Under the pieces are notes generated by a model. It searched no databases, was not told the origin of the DNA, and was given only the letters and a program-made list of their open reading frames with translations. A stretch of 64,000 nt of DNA from Salticus scenicus (Eukaryota > Arthropoda > Arachnida > Araneae > Salticidae), in assembly GCA_963930645.1 (NCBI GenBank), contig OZ005649.1:387119887-387183886 (forward strand), given 5' to 3'. Of this stretch, positions 32,144-44,169 are shown one piece after another; position 1 is the first letter of the stretch, and each line of letters starts with the position of its first letter. A program made the position numbers and the translations under genes.

Positions 32144-32618
32144 CACTGAGAAAAAATTCTGTAACTGACATCTAGAATCTAAATTGTGGCTCTAGAAAAA
32201 ATCGTTCCATGTCATCCTTATACATTCTAGTCCCCTTTGAAAGCGAGTTCTGGAAGCCCCTATTAGAATTCTAGAGCGTTTGCCTATATTCTCGAGGGCA
32301 AAGTTATTTAAAAATCTCTGCAAATAAATGAGACTACAAGAGGCGAGTTTCTGCAACTTTAATCTTGGTTTATTACCCAATTCCAGAAAATCAAGCGAGA
32401 ATTTCTCACAATGCAAATGATTCAGAATATTTAGAGTATTCAGAATATTGTTTCACCATCTAAAAATGTGTACACTAGAAATTCTCGATAATTTCATCTA
32501 TTCAGTTTATTGGCGTGCCTTATGCGCATAGCTCGGAAATTTATATTTCTAGTTAACGGATTTAGAAAATGGTCACTTATTCATTCTAGAGAAAGGCGGT
32601 ATATTTTTTTTCTCAGTG
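32144..32618 (+). mobile_element. Family-M MITE, copy 3
   Basis: Best-preserved copy: CACTGAGAAAAAATTCTG at the left, TTTTTTTTCTCAGTG at the right, and TA on both sides (32142-32143, 32619-32620). Length 475 bp. On the minus strand the shared frame is open for 74 codons (32192-32416), reading FSLDFLELGNKPRLKLQKLA, then SCSLIYLQRFLNNFA, then ENIGKRSRILIGASRTRF. Confidence 0.9.
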
Positions 32619-32619
32619 T

Positions 32620-32983
32620 AAACCCCTGTATTCGAATGAGTTAATTTAGGTGATTTTTTTTTTTTGGCTCTATGTGAAAAAAATTCATTTTATTGTATAA
32701 TTCTCCTAAATGACATATAATATCATTTTAATATGTGAAATATGCTAAATTTGTTGTCATTTGACTACATTCTTATTCAGTTATATGAATTAAATTAATT
32801 TTTTTTCTTTCAAAGTTTTCAAAAGAGACTTCTTGTGCTATATCGCAATAAATGACATTTATGTACTACATTGTTCAAGACAAAGTTAATCCCATAAAAA
32901 ATTGAAATTAAATTATTTAGTATAATTATTACTATATTTTTAATAAAATCAAATGTGTAATGCAATTAGCATTAATATAAATA

Positions 32984-32987
<4 letters not shown>
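32620..32987. other. AT-rich non-coding DNA
   Basis: No feature seen. Confidence 0.6.

Positions 32988-33028
<41 letters not shown>
32988..33028. repeat. (TA)n microsatellite at a transposon edge
   Basis: About 20 TA units, ending seven bases before the left end of the DD41D element. TA repeats are natural targets for elements that insert at TA. Confidence 0.95.
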
Positions 33029-33031
<3 letters not shown>

Positions 33032-33035
33032 TATA

Positions 33036-33937
33036 CAGGGTGTTTATAAAGTCCCGGACCCATTTTGATGTTTAATAACTCATAAAATAATGAAGATATA
33101 AACAAACTTATGGCATTTATTGATGGAATAACTCATATATTTTCTTTTCAGGTTTGGATATATTTACTTTTGTAAATATCGTCTGCGCGTGTGGTTAATT
33201 TCAGATAATTTCATTTTCCAGTCTAAATATCTGTACTTTTCTAAATATCGTCTGCTTATTAATTCCATTTTTCTCTCTTTTGTTTTTGGCAACTATTGCA
33301 ATGTTATGTTTACTTTTGATGTGTTTGTTCTATGTAGTACTTTTGTATGTGATGTTTTATTCGAGCGGATATTAAGGAGAATGCATACACCACAAGAGAA
33401 AGCACAGACGATCTCATCAGTCGTATGCTTAGACATGTTGGAAAACTTCGTATTTCAACAACTAGAAGAGCTTCAGCCACATGTCTTTTTGCAACAAGAT
33501 GGTGCACCACCTCATTGGGGTACCATCGTACGTGGTTCTTTGAATGACCATTTTCCAGGAAGATGGATTGGGCGAGGAGGTCCAATTCCATGGCCACCCA
33601 GATCACCTGATATAACGCCGCTGGACTTTTTCCTTTGGGGATTTGTAAAGGACAGTGTTTACAGGAGGAGAGTGTCGAACATTGATGACCTAAAAGTCAG
33701 AATTACAACCGGAATAGCCTCTGTGGATGCCTACATGCTTGCCGCTACCTGGCGGGAAATTGACTATCGACTTGATATTCTCCGTGCGACGAAGGGGGCA
33801 CACGTGGAAGTTCATTGACAAGGGTCATGAAACTTTTTGAGTCTATCTAACCATTTATGTTATTAATTTTAATATATCTTTATTATTTTATGAGTTATTA
33901 AACATCAAAATGGGTCCGGGACTTTATAAACACCCTG
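33036..33937 (+). mobile_element. Internally deleted DD41D Tc1/mariner element
   Basis: A 902-bp element flanked by TA (33034-33035 and 33938-33939). Its terminal inverted repeats are about 65 bp, nearly perfect, and begin CAGGGTGTTTATAAAGTCCC. One mismatch is visible (AATAATGAAG against AATAATAAAG). The interior keeps the start and the last 40% of a transposase gene. It is expected to be mobile only if an intact relative supplies transposase. Confidence 0.92.
33381..33818 (+). pseudogene. DD41D-type transposase, N-terminus fused in frame to C-terminal catalytic part
   Basis: From ATG 33381 the protein starts MHTPQEKAQ and goes straight into TISSVVCLDMLENFVFQQL. Full-length relatives carry a helix-turn-helix region and the first catalytic Asp between these points, so about 190 codons have been lost without breaking the frame. 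The second catalytic Asp is in QQDGAPPHW and the third in SPDITPLDFFLWG, with 41 residues between them (DD41D, as in rosa/visitor-like elements). The C-terminus RLDILRATKGAHVEVH looks complete. The 145-residue product cannot bind its ends through the usual domain or catalyse transposition. The frame extends upstream to 33189 but that part is leader sequence, not homologous protein. Confidence 0.88.
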
Positions 33938-33939
33938 TA

Positions 33940-35289
33940 TATGCTTTCATTTTATATAATGGCTAATAAAATTAACAAACATTCTTTACAAAAATTAAAT
34001 ACCATCTACAATAAAATTATTTAAAAATGCATGTAACAATCTTTAAAAAAAAAATCTATCGAAAAACGTTACAATGAATCTAATTTCTTTTCAAAGTGTA
34101 TTAAAAAAAATATTTAACTTATAATCAATGGGAATTGTGACAAATGTTCACAGTTAGTCAGAAACGACAGTTTAATTTAGTTTAATTACCTGCAAACTGA
34201 AATTAGCTTTTAATAAAAAAAAGTCATTTAAAAGCTTTTTTGAGTCAAAATCACATAACAAAAAACTGTATATAAAAGCTTAATAATCGGAAAATAAAGA
34301 GTATTTTCATTTAATGGTTAAAAGATTTTTTTTTTTCCAAATTAAAGAGCGTTTTATTATTTTTAAAGTAATTAACATTAACAGTTTTTGAATATTCTGG
34401 TGATTCTAATATTTTTAATAAAGACTATAATGACATTTATGTGATTAACATTTTTAAATTGCGCAATATTAATTTGTAACAATGTCTACGAAATCGTTTT
34501 TAGCTTATTGTATGTAAAATTTGTTTATGTATCACTAGTTTTGTTAAATATTTTTTGGGGGGATTTACGAAATCATTAAATAAATTAACTGCAAATATAT
34601 TTTTTGTGCTTTTGGATAAAATATTTGATAATACATTCTACATGTTAAATGATGTTTGATAATAATGTTTCATTATAGCCAGATGTTTATGTTTTTAAAC
34701 GACATAATAACATTAAAAAAAAATATATATATAAAGTATTTTAAAAGTTATTTTATAATGTACATCAGAGTTTATTTGTTAATACTATTTATTAATTAAT
34801 TAAATAAATAATATATATTATTTTTTATTGAAGTCTACCTTAGAATAAAAAGTTAAATGTGCTAAAAAAAAGTCCTGACGCTATGCAGCGAATTAAAGGA
34901 ACTTGTAAACAAACGCTATAAAATACAAAATCACATAAAATGCAATGTTGCATAAAATAGAATAATAAAACACTAAGTTGTATAAAATACATTCTCAGAT
35001 AGACCAACCAGCAGGCATTTCTAAAAATGAAAAAACCATATTCAAGAAATCTGAAAGCGCACAAATCATCGAAAAAACAGACATCGAAATTTTAACCAGT
35101 CCAATATTTTTCTCTAATAAAGAAGGAAGATAAAAAAAAAGTGTGAGATTGTATTTTTAACACACGATGCTTAAAAAGTTCATGTATACCACGCTAATGT
35201 AATTTTGTAAACATCATACAACTGAAATTGCAGACAATATAATTATCAACATTTATTACATTTTCATACCCATTATAATAATTAAAAAA
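33940..35289. other. AT-rich non-coding DNA
   Basis: No gene or structured repeat recognised; the minus-strand frame at 34840-35064 has no domain. Confidence 0.55.
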
Positions 35290-36971
35290 AAAAAAAAATA
35301 TGGTGTGAAACAACCACGCGACTTCCATTACCCACTATTACACGCATTATATGCCTTTTTTGGAGATATGATCAGAAGAGATAATGTGATCTGAAGACAT
35401 AAAATTGACTTAACAAAGTAGAAACCTAAAATATCTCCGGTAAGAGAAACTCAATAAACGTATAAAGACATATAAAGCAATTTTTACACAGCGAGTTAAA
35501 AATATAAGGATAGGGGGGGGGGAGTTATTTTTTGAAACATCAATTTGCGAGATATAAAATGGACCTACGTAAGCAGGATGACTGTTAATTTTTCTTTAAT
35601 AACCACGTAATACAAGATAAAAAGTGTCTAAAATGGATTTATGTAACAATTTTCAAGAACATCATTAGAGCCGTTTTTGAGATGCCAACTTTTACCAAAA
35701 CTTTGTGCACTCAATTATTAACCGGAAGACAATAATTACATATAAAAGGGTATTTCAAAAGGAGTTAATATGATGAGTTTGAAAAAAATCCGTACAGCCA
35801 TTTTTAAAGGAACGCACTTGCGAGACTTGAAATTGAGCTATTTATACAGAACGCCTATCAATTTTCCTGAACTAACCAACTGTATCATTCAAAAGGACAT
35901 CTAATAGAGTGTTTATATAGCAAATTTGAAGAAAAGCCTTTGAACCGTTTTTAAGATATGGACTTACTGTTATATACACTTCCTGTTTCCGATGTCTCCC
36001 TTCCGTTTTACCAATTTTCATCAAAATTTGGAAAATTCATCTGTGCAACCTATCTCAATTCTGAAGTTTTGATCTTTATTAGTTTCGGAGATATGATAGC
36101 CAGAAGATTCCCCACATATATACATAAATACATACATACATGCTTACACACACACTGGCCAATTGCCAAAAACTACCTTTTTGGACTCAGGAGACCTTAA
36201 AACGTGTAAATTAGGTGAAAACTCGATATCGAATTTTTGGGCCGAATACAGTACTTCCATTACCTATGGTAGTCGGATAATGGAAGTAATAAATAAATAA
36301 ATTGTCATATAATTCTTATCTGGTGCTCTTTTATTTTTTATTTATTTATTGTTGTATCGTGATCACCACTTTTTATTTCCATGTTTTGTATTTGGTCCAA
36401 AAAATCGATATCGAGTTTTCACATCATTTACACGTTTTAAGGCCTCCTGAGTCCAAAAAAGTAGCTTTTGGCAATTGGTCAGCGTGCGTGTGTATGTATG
36501 CATGTATGCATCTGTGGAATCTTCTGGTTATCATATCTCCGAAACTAATAAAGATAGAACTACGAAACTTTACAATCGATAGAGGTCTGGTATACGGATG
36601 AATTTTCCAAATTTTGGTGAAAATTGGAAAACCGGGAGTTGGTCATCGGAAACCGGAAATGGGACCTTAAGTCCGTATGTAAAAAATGCTCTAACGATTT
36701 TCTTCAAAGTTGCTATATAAATACTATATTAGATGCCCTTTCGAATAATGTAGCTGGTTAGTTCAGGAAAATTGATAGACGTCCTGTATAAATAGCTCAA
36801 CTTTAGGTCTCGCAAGTGCGTTCCTTTAAAAACGGCTGTACGGATCTTTTAGTTCCCCATCATACTATAGGTATGGGGAACTTAGGTAATCGTGAAAATT
36901 TTCGACCTCGGTTTTTTGACTTTTTTACACGTTTTCAGGTGTGAGGAATCTGAAAATGACAAAATTTCTAT

Positions 36972-37050
36972 GGTGTCTGTCTGTAGGGTGTCTGTTAGTC
37001 TGTTAGTCTGTTAGTCTGTTAGTGTGTAAGTCCGTTAGTTTGTTAGTCTG
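36972..37050. repeat. Degenerate TGTTAGTC minisatellite
   Basis: Repeats of TGTTAGTC(TG) after a short GTCTGTCTGTAGGGTG stretch. Confidence 0.85.
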
Positions 37051-37919
37051 TGTACACGATATCTCAAGAACAAATTGTCGCAGAGAGGTCAGATCAGTTT
37101 TAAAATATTACTTTCGACACTGGCAAGAACCGAATTTGCAACATTCGAATTTAAAAACTTCGTAAGTTATTAGAAATTTACGATTTTCTTAACATGGGAG
37201 AATAGGACAAATAATTATAAGATTAAAAAAAAAGATTTATATACCATGTTTTTAAATAGCTTAAACTTCTCTTTAAAACGCATTAAAAAGCTCCAATAGG
37301 CAGGTAATGTAAAATTCTTATTATCGATATTCCAAAGATGAACGTTCTAATGTGATTGGTTAAAGAGTTACCGGAAATTTGAATTTTAAAAAAAAAGTTG
37401 GTTTTAAAAATAAATCCTTTCCGAACAACATATATTTGCATCATGAACTACATTAGCACTTTATCATTGTGTAGAAAATCTTTAAAATGATAACGACGTC
37501 AATTTTTGCCAAATGCATAATTTAACTTTTAACAATTTTTTAACGCTCACGTTTAATTAAATGTATTTATTTTTAGGTCGAAAGAAAATGAACTCGTAAA
37601 TTTTTTTTGGCAACAATTAAATTATAGTTAATATTTTAATGGCTATTTTTATTTCTATTAGGAGCTTATCATTTTCACATTTTAATTAATTAAAAGAAAA
37701 CTATTCGAAAATTCGAAAATCTGACTTCGAAGTATTGTGTTGTCACCGGGTTCTGAGCTACTGTGAAAGTTTCAAATGTCTAGCTATTCGGGAAGTTAGT
37801 TAAAAATCGATTGCAAGATTTGTCCCTGACAAACACACAAGAATCGAAGTTAATAAAAACATGGTAAAATTCACTTAAACGTGCATTAAATGGAAACTTT
37901 TTACTGTAAAAATGTCAGA

Positions 37920-38600
37920 CCAGTTTTAAAATATCAGTTTTGATGCCGGAAGGAACATTAGTAACTATAAATATGCTACTTTGAAAATTTCGCAAGATAT
38001 TGGAAATTTACGAATTTCTTAACATGGCAGTATAGGGCAAAATTTCACATAAATGTCAATTTTGAGAGACATTTTCATCGTAAAGATGTCAGACTACTTT
38101 TGAAATATTATTTAGGACACTGGTATGAATACTAATGACTATGAATTTTCCAATATAAAAATTTCGTAAGTTATTGGAAATTTACGAATTTCTTAACATG
38201 GCATCATAGAGCAAAATTTCACATAAACGTCAATCTTGAGGGATATTTTCATCGTAAAGATGTCAGACCACTTTCGAAATATTATTTAGGATACTGGCAT
38301 GAATATCATAGACTATGTTTTTTCCAATTTAAAAAAATTCGTAAGTTATTTGGAATTTACGATTTACTTAACATGCCAGAATAAGGTAAAATTGAGCATA
38401 AACTTTCATTTTGAGGCTCATAAATACATTAGACAACTTCAAAATTACAATATGATATTTGTCTGAACATGATTGAATACAAATATTCTAATATTAAAAT
38501 TTCGTAAATTATTCGTAATTTACGATTTTACCAACATAGCGAAATTGTAAATTTTTCATATAAATATGAATTTTGAGGATTATTGCATTGGAAATAGTAG
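37920..38600. repeat. ~172-bp tandem satellite, about four units
   Basis: CGTAAGTTATTGGAAATTTA (or a close variant) followed by CTTAACATGGC recurs at about 37995, 38167, 38339 and 38505, at intervals of 172, 172 and 166. Each unit also has CATCGTAAAGATGTCAGAC. A further copy of the same block at 37161 lies about five unit lengths upstream, separated by unrelated sequence. Confidence 0.9.
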
Positions 38601-39294
38601 CATGAAAACTAAACAACGGAATTGACCCTGATAAAATAAATTAATAGATTAGAATAAGATAAATATATCGAAGTGAACGGTGGATAGCCTATTAGGCGGG
38701 GTTTTCATTCTGTCACTGTATCAAGCTTTTGTCAAATTCATTTCTTTTAACATGATTATATCTCTCAAACTAGAAATTTATGAGAACATAAATATGATGG
38801 GGAACTGAACAGAGTCTACCTATGCCAACTAGTTTTTTTTTAACTCGCCCGATGAACTTCCTTTCAGATATTCTTTTGTATGTAATTATTGTTTTTCGGT
38901 CAATAAATGAATCTACTAAGTTTTGGTAAAAGTTGGTATCTTAAAAACGGCTCTAACGATTTTCTTGAAAATTGTTCCATTTTAGATACCATTTCTCATG
39001 TATTACGTGGTTTTTACAGGAATATTAACGGTCATCTTCATTAGGTAGTTCAGTTTTAGATCTCGGAAATTTGTGTTTAAAAAAATAACTCTGTCTTTAT
39101 ATATTATATATTTTTTTTCTTTTCTTTCAACTCGCTATGTAAACTCTGTTTTATATGTCTTTATACGTGTATCAAGTTTTTCTTACTGGAAAAGTCCAAA
39201 AAATGCATATAATATCTCCAGAAAATGTATATAATACGTGTAATAGTGGGTAATGGAAGTCGTGTGGTTGTTTCACACCAGATTTTTTACCTAC

Positions 39295-39806
39295 GTTTCC
39301 TGTCATGAGGAGATGTTTTAATGTGTTATTCTAATACTCTTAAAATTTGTAGCTCTATTCAAGTGCAGTATATTACTGCAGATTACTGTACAGTTTACAT
39401 TCGGGGGCTGCATTACAACGATTCAGTGTAAAGGTATGAAAATTTTATATGTGAAAACCCACTACATAAAATAACTAAAATGTTTATTAACAGAGAGGGA
39501 CAAATAATCACAAACTAAATAGACGTTCAGAAAATAACAGTTATTAATGCAATATTTGCAATATTTAATTTTCGAGTCGCTATTTCATCAAATTTAAAAT
39601 TCATAATTTTTCAAAATGCAAATATCAATACTTATTTACTTTTGCTGAATACCGATTCTTACTCTCTGTAAAAACAGAAATTTTTGTTACAACATCATAG
39701 CTGTCAACTTGTGCTTATAGTTTTTAATGCCACTTTTTCAGAGTAAACATTTACATCTTATTTAACCGTAGAAAACGACTGCAAAATTTATAAAAAGTTC
39801 CTGTTA
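39295..39806. other. AT-rich non-coding DNA
   Basis: No feature recognised. Confidence 0.55.
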
Positions 39807-39810
39807 TTAA

Positions 39811-40052
39811 CCCTTTGCCAACCTTAACGCTCTAAAAAGCTCTAAACAGAGTTGCCAAGTTCGGAGACTCTTTTATTGAACTACCACCAATAATTTTAAG
39901 GAGTGATATATTATATATATAATGGACGAATAACGTTCGAAGTGATTAGGTAACTGTTACAATTATTATTTAGTGGTGGACATTGAATAAAAAAGTCACT
40001 AAATTTGGCAACGCTGACCGGAGGAGTGAAATTAAATAGGACCGGTAACGGG
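39811..40052. mobile_element. TTAA-flanked MITE
   Basis: 242 bp, with TTAA at 39807-39810 and 40053-40056. Ends CCCTTTGCCAACC and, reversed, CCCGTTACCGG. Mirrored blocks TTGCCAA(G/A)TT and TTTTATT(G/C)AA lie inside, with a central AAGGAGTGATATA. The core resembles those of 24786-25106 and 56915-57142. Confidence 0.75.
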
Positions 40053-40056
40053 TTAA

Positions 40057-40632
40057 TTTCCGGTAGGGAAAAAAACGTACACGTTGGTAGCTATGCAACA
40101 TCACAACAATCCAGCGGTATATTTTATTCGGTAACAAAAAATAAAAGTTCGTTTTTGTATCACTATACTGCAAAATTATTTTAGCCTCCTTACATACACA
40201 CACACACAGAAAAAAAAAAAAAAAAAAAGAGGGGGAGGGGAGGGAGCAGATTTCCATTATCAAAAACTATTTGTTTAACAGTGTTTTGACCAGAAACATA
40301 TTTCATAAATTAGGCTCTTGGAAATAATGTAGATGAGTTTTAAAATTGGTATGGTGTTGGTGTATATTTTTATTTTCTCATTAAAAAAAAAAAAAAAAAA
40401 AAAAAAAAACAGGTGCAATTCACAGAGCAATTTCTGGAAATTATAAACTTTACATATGATTAAAACATTTTCTTTTGCTTTTCTACATCAGATCTGGATA
40501 ATATTAAACTAAGGACTAACAATACAGATACATTGTTTTTTATAAATTTTGTCTTATTTTCTTTAACTATTGAATCTGTACTTTCATGTAGTATATTGCC
40601 TCTGTAATACGATTTAATATCACTATTGGAAT
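40057..40632. other. Non-coding DNA with simple repeats
   Basis: Short (CA)n followed by an A/G-rich tract at about 40194-40250, and an A run at about 40382-40409. The minus-strand frame at 39970-40263 overlaps the MITE edge and the purine tract and is rejected. Confidence 0.6.
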
Positions 40633-40808
40633 CAGGATTCTCGCACAAAGGAAAATTTGGATACACTATTTCTTATACATTAATTTTAGACTTGATTAAT
40701 CGCTGTAAAGTTCATTGACACATACGTATGTATAGACATATAGATATACTTCATATAAATTACTATATAAAAATTTTGGTATTCAAATTTTCCTTTGTGC
40801 AAACCCTG
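40633..40808. mobile_element. Small hAT-like inverted-repeat element
   Basis: CAGGATTCTCGCACAAAGGA at the left is mirrored by CAGGGTTTGCACAAAGGAAA from the right, continuing AAATTTG(G/A)ATAC. CAGGG-type ends suggest hAT, but no 8-bp duplication is visible, so the class is uncertain. Length 176 bp. Confidence 0.5.
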
Positions 40809-41209
40809 ACTGCGTACATATTTCACTGGCTCTGAAATCATTTAGAATTTTCTTACGCGTTTTGAGTTTTGAGCCAGGTTAAGAAAGTTTTTCGCAAAGT
40901 TCTTTCAAACGAGTCCTTACTTGATTGAAATAATATGAATCAGTGAAAAGTGAACTAGTAGTTTCAATAATAGTTTTAATTTCAAAATGAAAAGTCTGAA
41001 AATTAAGATCTGATGACTAAAGAGGCTTTGAGTAAATATTGCATTAATTAAAAATAAGTAAAAGTAAAAAAATCGCAAAAGTGATTAAAATTTTGAATGA
41101 TATCATGTATGTTAAAAGATCTTCTGACAAAATGACACAGAATCATATTTCTACACGCATTTCACCTAACAGTAAAAAATTCTACGTAAAAAAATCTTTT
41201 ATTTACCAG

Positions 41210-41682
41210 CAGTGGCGTACCAAAACGCGGAGGGGGAGGTCCGCCCCGGGCCTCGGGTCATGAGGGGGCCTTCGGGAAAACTTAACCTTTAAGTATATAA
41301 ATTTTGGTAAAGTTGACGTGCCATTATTTTAACCTGAAAAATATCCTGCAGTTCTTTAAGCCGTAAGTTCCTGTCTAAAGATTTTTAATGTACAAAATGG
41401 ACCATAAAGTGACAACTGCCCCTTCCCCCCCCCCCAAAAAAAAAAAAAAAAAAAATATTATGTAAAGCCTAATTAAGGCAGCCCAAGTGGTACTAATGCC
41501 CTTGGCCTTCTTGTTGGGTGTTTGACTTCTGAATTAATCTTAAAATTTATTTCTGTGCATTGTTATAGTAATAAATTTAAGTAAAGAATTGCGAGGAGGG
41601 GCCTCTAAATAGTAGGGTCTCCAGTTAGGGGCCTCCAGTGAAATTTTCGACTTGGGCCTCGAGAGTTGTAGATCCGCCACTG
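41210..41682. mobile_element. hAT non-autonomous element with 8-bp TSD
   Basis: Ends CAGTGGCGTACCAAAACGCG and, reversed, CAGTGGCGGATCTACAACTC, with TTTACCAG at 41202-41209 and TTTACCAC at 41683-41690 (7 of 8 match). Sub-terminal GGGGGCC/GGCCTC-rich sequence is typical of CAGTGGCG hAT elements. The 473-bp interior has C-run plus A-run sequence at about 41426-41455 and no transposase. Confidence 0.85.
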
Positions 41683-41956
41683 TTTACCACTCCTGTATAT
41701 CTGAATATGCATTGATATGTCAGTTTTACTTTGAATTCTACACAAAAAGTAACACTATTTAAAAATCATGCATGCTATAGTTCCACTTTCAACAATGACA
41801 CTTCCACCACTCTATTTATATTGTAATCGTCTACAACAAGTTTCCACGATCAATTAAGACGAAAAATGTAATATAAATAAAGTGGTGGAAGAGTCGGAAA
41901 AAAAAAAGTGGAACCGTAGTATGTATGAAAAGTTTAAGTTTTGGGTCCGAAAGATA

Positions 41957-42283
41957 TTTTCAAACTTTCGATACAGAGTCTAGAATAAACAGTGTAGCAA
42001 TCGCCTATAACCGTGATGTTAAAATGATGCTACAAAAATTAAGCTTACCCAGATGTCGCTGTGATCGAAGCTATTGCACTAATCGAAGACCTGATTGGCT
42101 TTTCCCAGTTTCGTCAGTTTAATCACGTGATCTAAGCATATAATTAACCAATAGGGAGTCTCGGTTTTGTTGTCGTGACCCTAGCCTCGATTACAATGAC
42201 ATCTGGTGACAGGCTTAATTTTTTTAGTACAATTTTATTCGCCGCTTTCCTCACTGTTTATTCTAGACGCTGTACTTTCGTTG
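41957..42283. mobile_element. Inverted-repeat MITE of unknown class
   Basis: Arms mirror each other over about 150 bp. GTCTAGAATAAACAGTG on the left matches the reverse of CACTGTTTATTCTAGACG on the right, and CCAGATGTC matches GACATCTGG. TTAAGC occurs inside both arms but the pairing extends beyond it, so TTAA is not the boundary. No target duplication was determined. Confidence 0.65.
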
Positions 42284-42289
42284 TACTAA

Positions 42290-43557
42290 TAATTAATAAA
42301 TCCATTTAATTTAAGTTGGATGTAACTCTAGAGAGTAAAAACTGCAAGTAAATAAATAACTCAGTTATAAAATACTAATGTGAAGTAAGTATATCGGTAA
42401 ATTTCCCTTGAGAAAGACCGCTTGGAACTTTTTTCTTTTGACAATATCTATTTTCACTTCTATTATGCTTGTGGGGTTTTTATTTATTTATTTATTTATT
42501 CTTTGTTTGTTTATCTAAAACTTTCCAACATTTTTCCCTTTGAGGGAATTTTCTAAAATGTTATTTTCATTCCTAATGTAGTTGTTTCTATTATTTTTAG
42601 AAGATACATAATGTGAAATTATACTTTAAATTATCGTAAACTTCTCTTTAAAAAAAGTTAACTTTTGTGAAATTTTTATCGTAAAAACAATATTTTGTTA
42701 TCTTTTTTTTTTTTTTTTTATACTTAATCCAAATAATATTTTTAAGTTCTTTTCTTAAATCAAAATTTCTCGTAAAATAAGAAAATTTTAATAATGTTCC
42801 AAAACATTATATCAGCAGCAAAATATTTATACATAAATACTTAAGGTAAACATTTTTTTTTGCATAAAATTTTTAAAATGCAAGTTGTATAGAAATTTGG
42901 AATTTACGATTAATATTTAAAACTTTTATGTCTGACAACACGATGTTTAACTCATTTCAACCTATTTAAAAATAATTCAGTAATAAATATTTTTTGTATA
43001 ATTTCTGTGATCGCAATACACATAAATAGAATTAATATATTTAGTTCTTAACGTATATTGTAAATTATTAATTTCATACATAAATTATTTTTAAACAAAA
43101 TGAGATAACATGCAAAAACAGAAAAGAAAAAGAAAAGAAAAGAAACTAAAACAACTAAATGTGATAAGAGATATACGATGGAAAATTAGATTTAGTTGCT
43201 GTCAGGATTTGAGAAATATTTCTTTCATAACACAATATATTCTCTTCTCCGGTATTTTACTTCTCTCGCACTTTATTTAAACTGAAAAAAAAAAGTGAAT
43301 TTATAAGGAAAAAAAAAATCTCAAAAGCATAATATAAAAATTTTCAAGACTTTTTTTTTTTTTTTTTTTAAGATCGGAAAACAAAATAATGGAATCTACT
43401 GATTTATAATCTTGCTTTTCTTTTTTTCTTTTTTCTTTCTTTTTTTTTTTTTTTTTTAATAAATATTTTCAAAATTTTTATCCTTATAATGTTTTTCTTG
43501 TATTATTTTTATCATAAAACAGACAAAGAAAGGCGACATTTTGTGACATATATTATG

Positions 43558-43588
<31 letters not shown>

Positions 43589-43830
43589 TGTTTTTGGTTT
43601 TGTTAAAGACACATTTTATAGCTTTTTCTGCAGAATTAATGAAAGAAATTCATATGGGCTTAAGCTATAAAAATGCATATAGATACGATTGTTTCTTAAC
43701 TCTCAATGAATTCAGTCTAATAAAATAAATATTTAAAAGTAATATAGTATCTAAAATAAATGAACTGCAAATAAAAAATATGTTTTGTATTGAATTTATT
43801 CTTTTCTAATAAAAATAAATTTAATAATAA
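42290..43830. other. AT-rich non-coding DNA with homopolymers
   Basis: No gene. T or A runs at about 42702-42719, 43351-43369, 43440-43457 and 43561-43587, plus (TTTA)n at about 42480-42500. The frame at 43489-43728 is built around the A run. Confidence 0.6.
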
Positions 43831-43832
43831 TA

Positions 43833-44134
43833 CAGTTGACTCTCGTATAACGCGGGGAATACGTTCCGTGTTATAGAAAATCGCGTTATAGGAGACATAC
43901 ATTGAGCAGACGATTTCATTCTGCAATGAAACCAAAAGCGTCGGGTGTTGCCATAGTAACGGAGCAATTCTTCCTTGAACAGGTTGAAAGTAGAAAAGAT
44001 GTCGTCACGTGCTTCCTTTTATTTTACGCGTTATACGAGACTCTTTATCGAGTTGTATGAGTAATAGTCGCAGATTTTTCGTCGCGTTATACGAAATCAC
44101 GTTTTATGGGAGCGCGTTGTACGAGATTCTACTG
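43833..44134. mobile_element. Tigger/pogo-like MITE
   Basis: 302 bp flanked by TA (43831-43832 and 44135-44136). Ends CAGTTGACTCTCGTATAACG and, reversed, CAGTAGAATCTCGTACAACG, followed inward by CGCGTTATA-type motifs repeated several times. CAGT(T/A)GA-CTCGT-ACGCG ends are characteristic of Tigger/pogo elements of the Tc1/mariner superfamily. No transposase is present. Confidence 0.85.
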
Positions 44135-44169
44135 TAATATAAAAAAAAAAACTATTAAACATATTCATA

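Larger units (their letters stand above)
36861..38830. mobile_element. 2-kb insertion in the right arm of the foldback
   Basis: The left arm reads straight through the corresponding position, so the insertion is defined by comparison. It begins AGTTCCCCATCATACTATAG and carries the inverse ATATGATGGGGAACT near its right end (about 38804-38818). The left end itself forms a small hairpin with GGTATGGGGAACT. The interior holds a GTTAGTCT minisatellite and a 172-bp tandem repeat, with no coding frame. Its class is unknown. Confidence 0.65.
35290..39290. mobile_element. Large foldback element with ~1-kb inverted arms
   Basis: The left arm (about 35290-36290) is mirrored by a right arm in two pieces (about 36385-36860 and 38831-39290). 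Outer ends share GGTGTGAAACAACCAC(G/A)CGA and CTTCCATTACCCACTATTAC. Inner shared blocks include ATCATATCTCCGAAACTAAT, AAACGTGTAAAT-like and GTCCAAAAA(A/G)GTAG. Divergence between arms is moderate. There is no transposase. Without the insertion the element would be about 2 kb and could fold into one long hairpin. Frames at 35958-36200 and 36302-36601 are translations of the arms. Confidence 0.8.

Noticed and set aside
33189..33380. 64-codon upstream extension of the DD41D frame
   Set aside because: Hydrophobic, Phe/Leu/Tyr-rich translation of leader DNA with an internal GTCTGC repeat; relatives start at the (M)xTPQEKAQ methionine.
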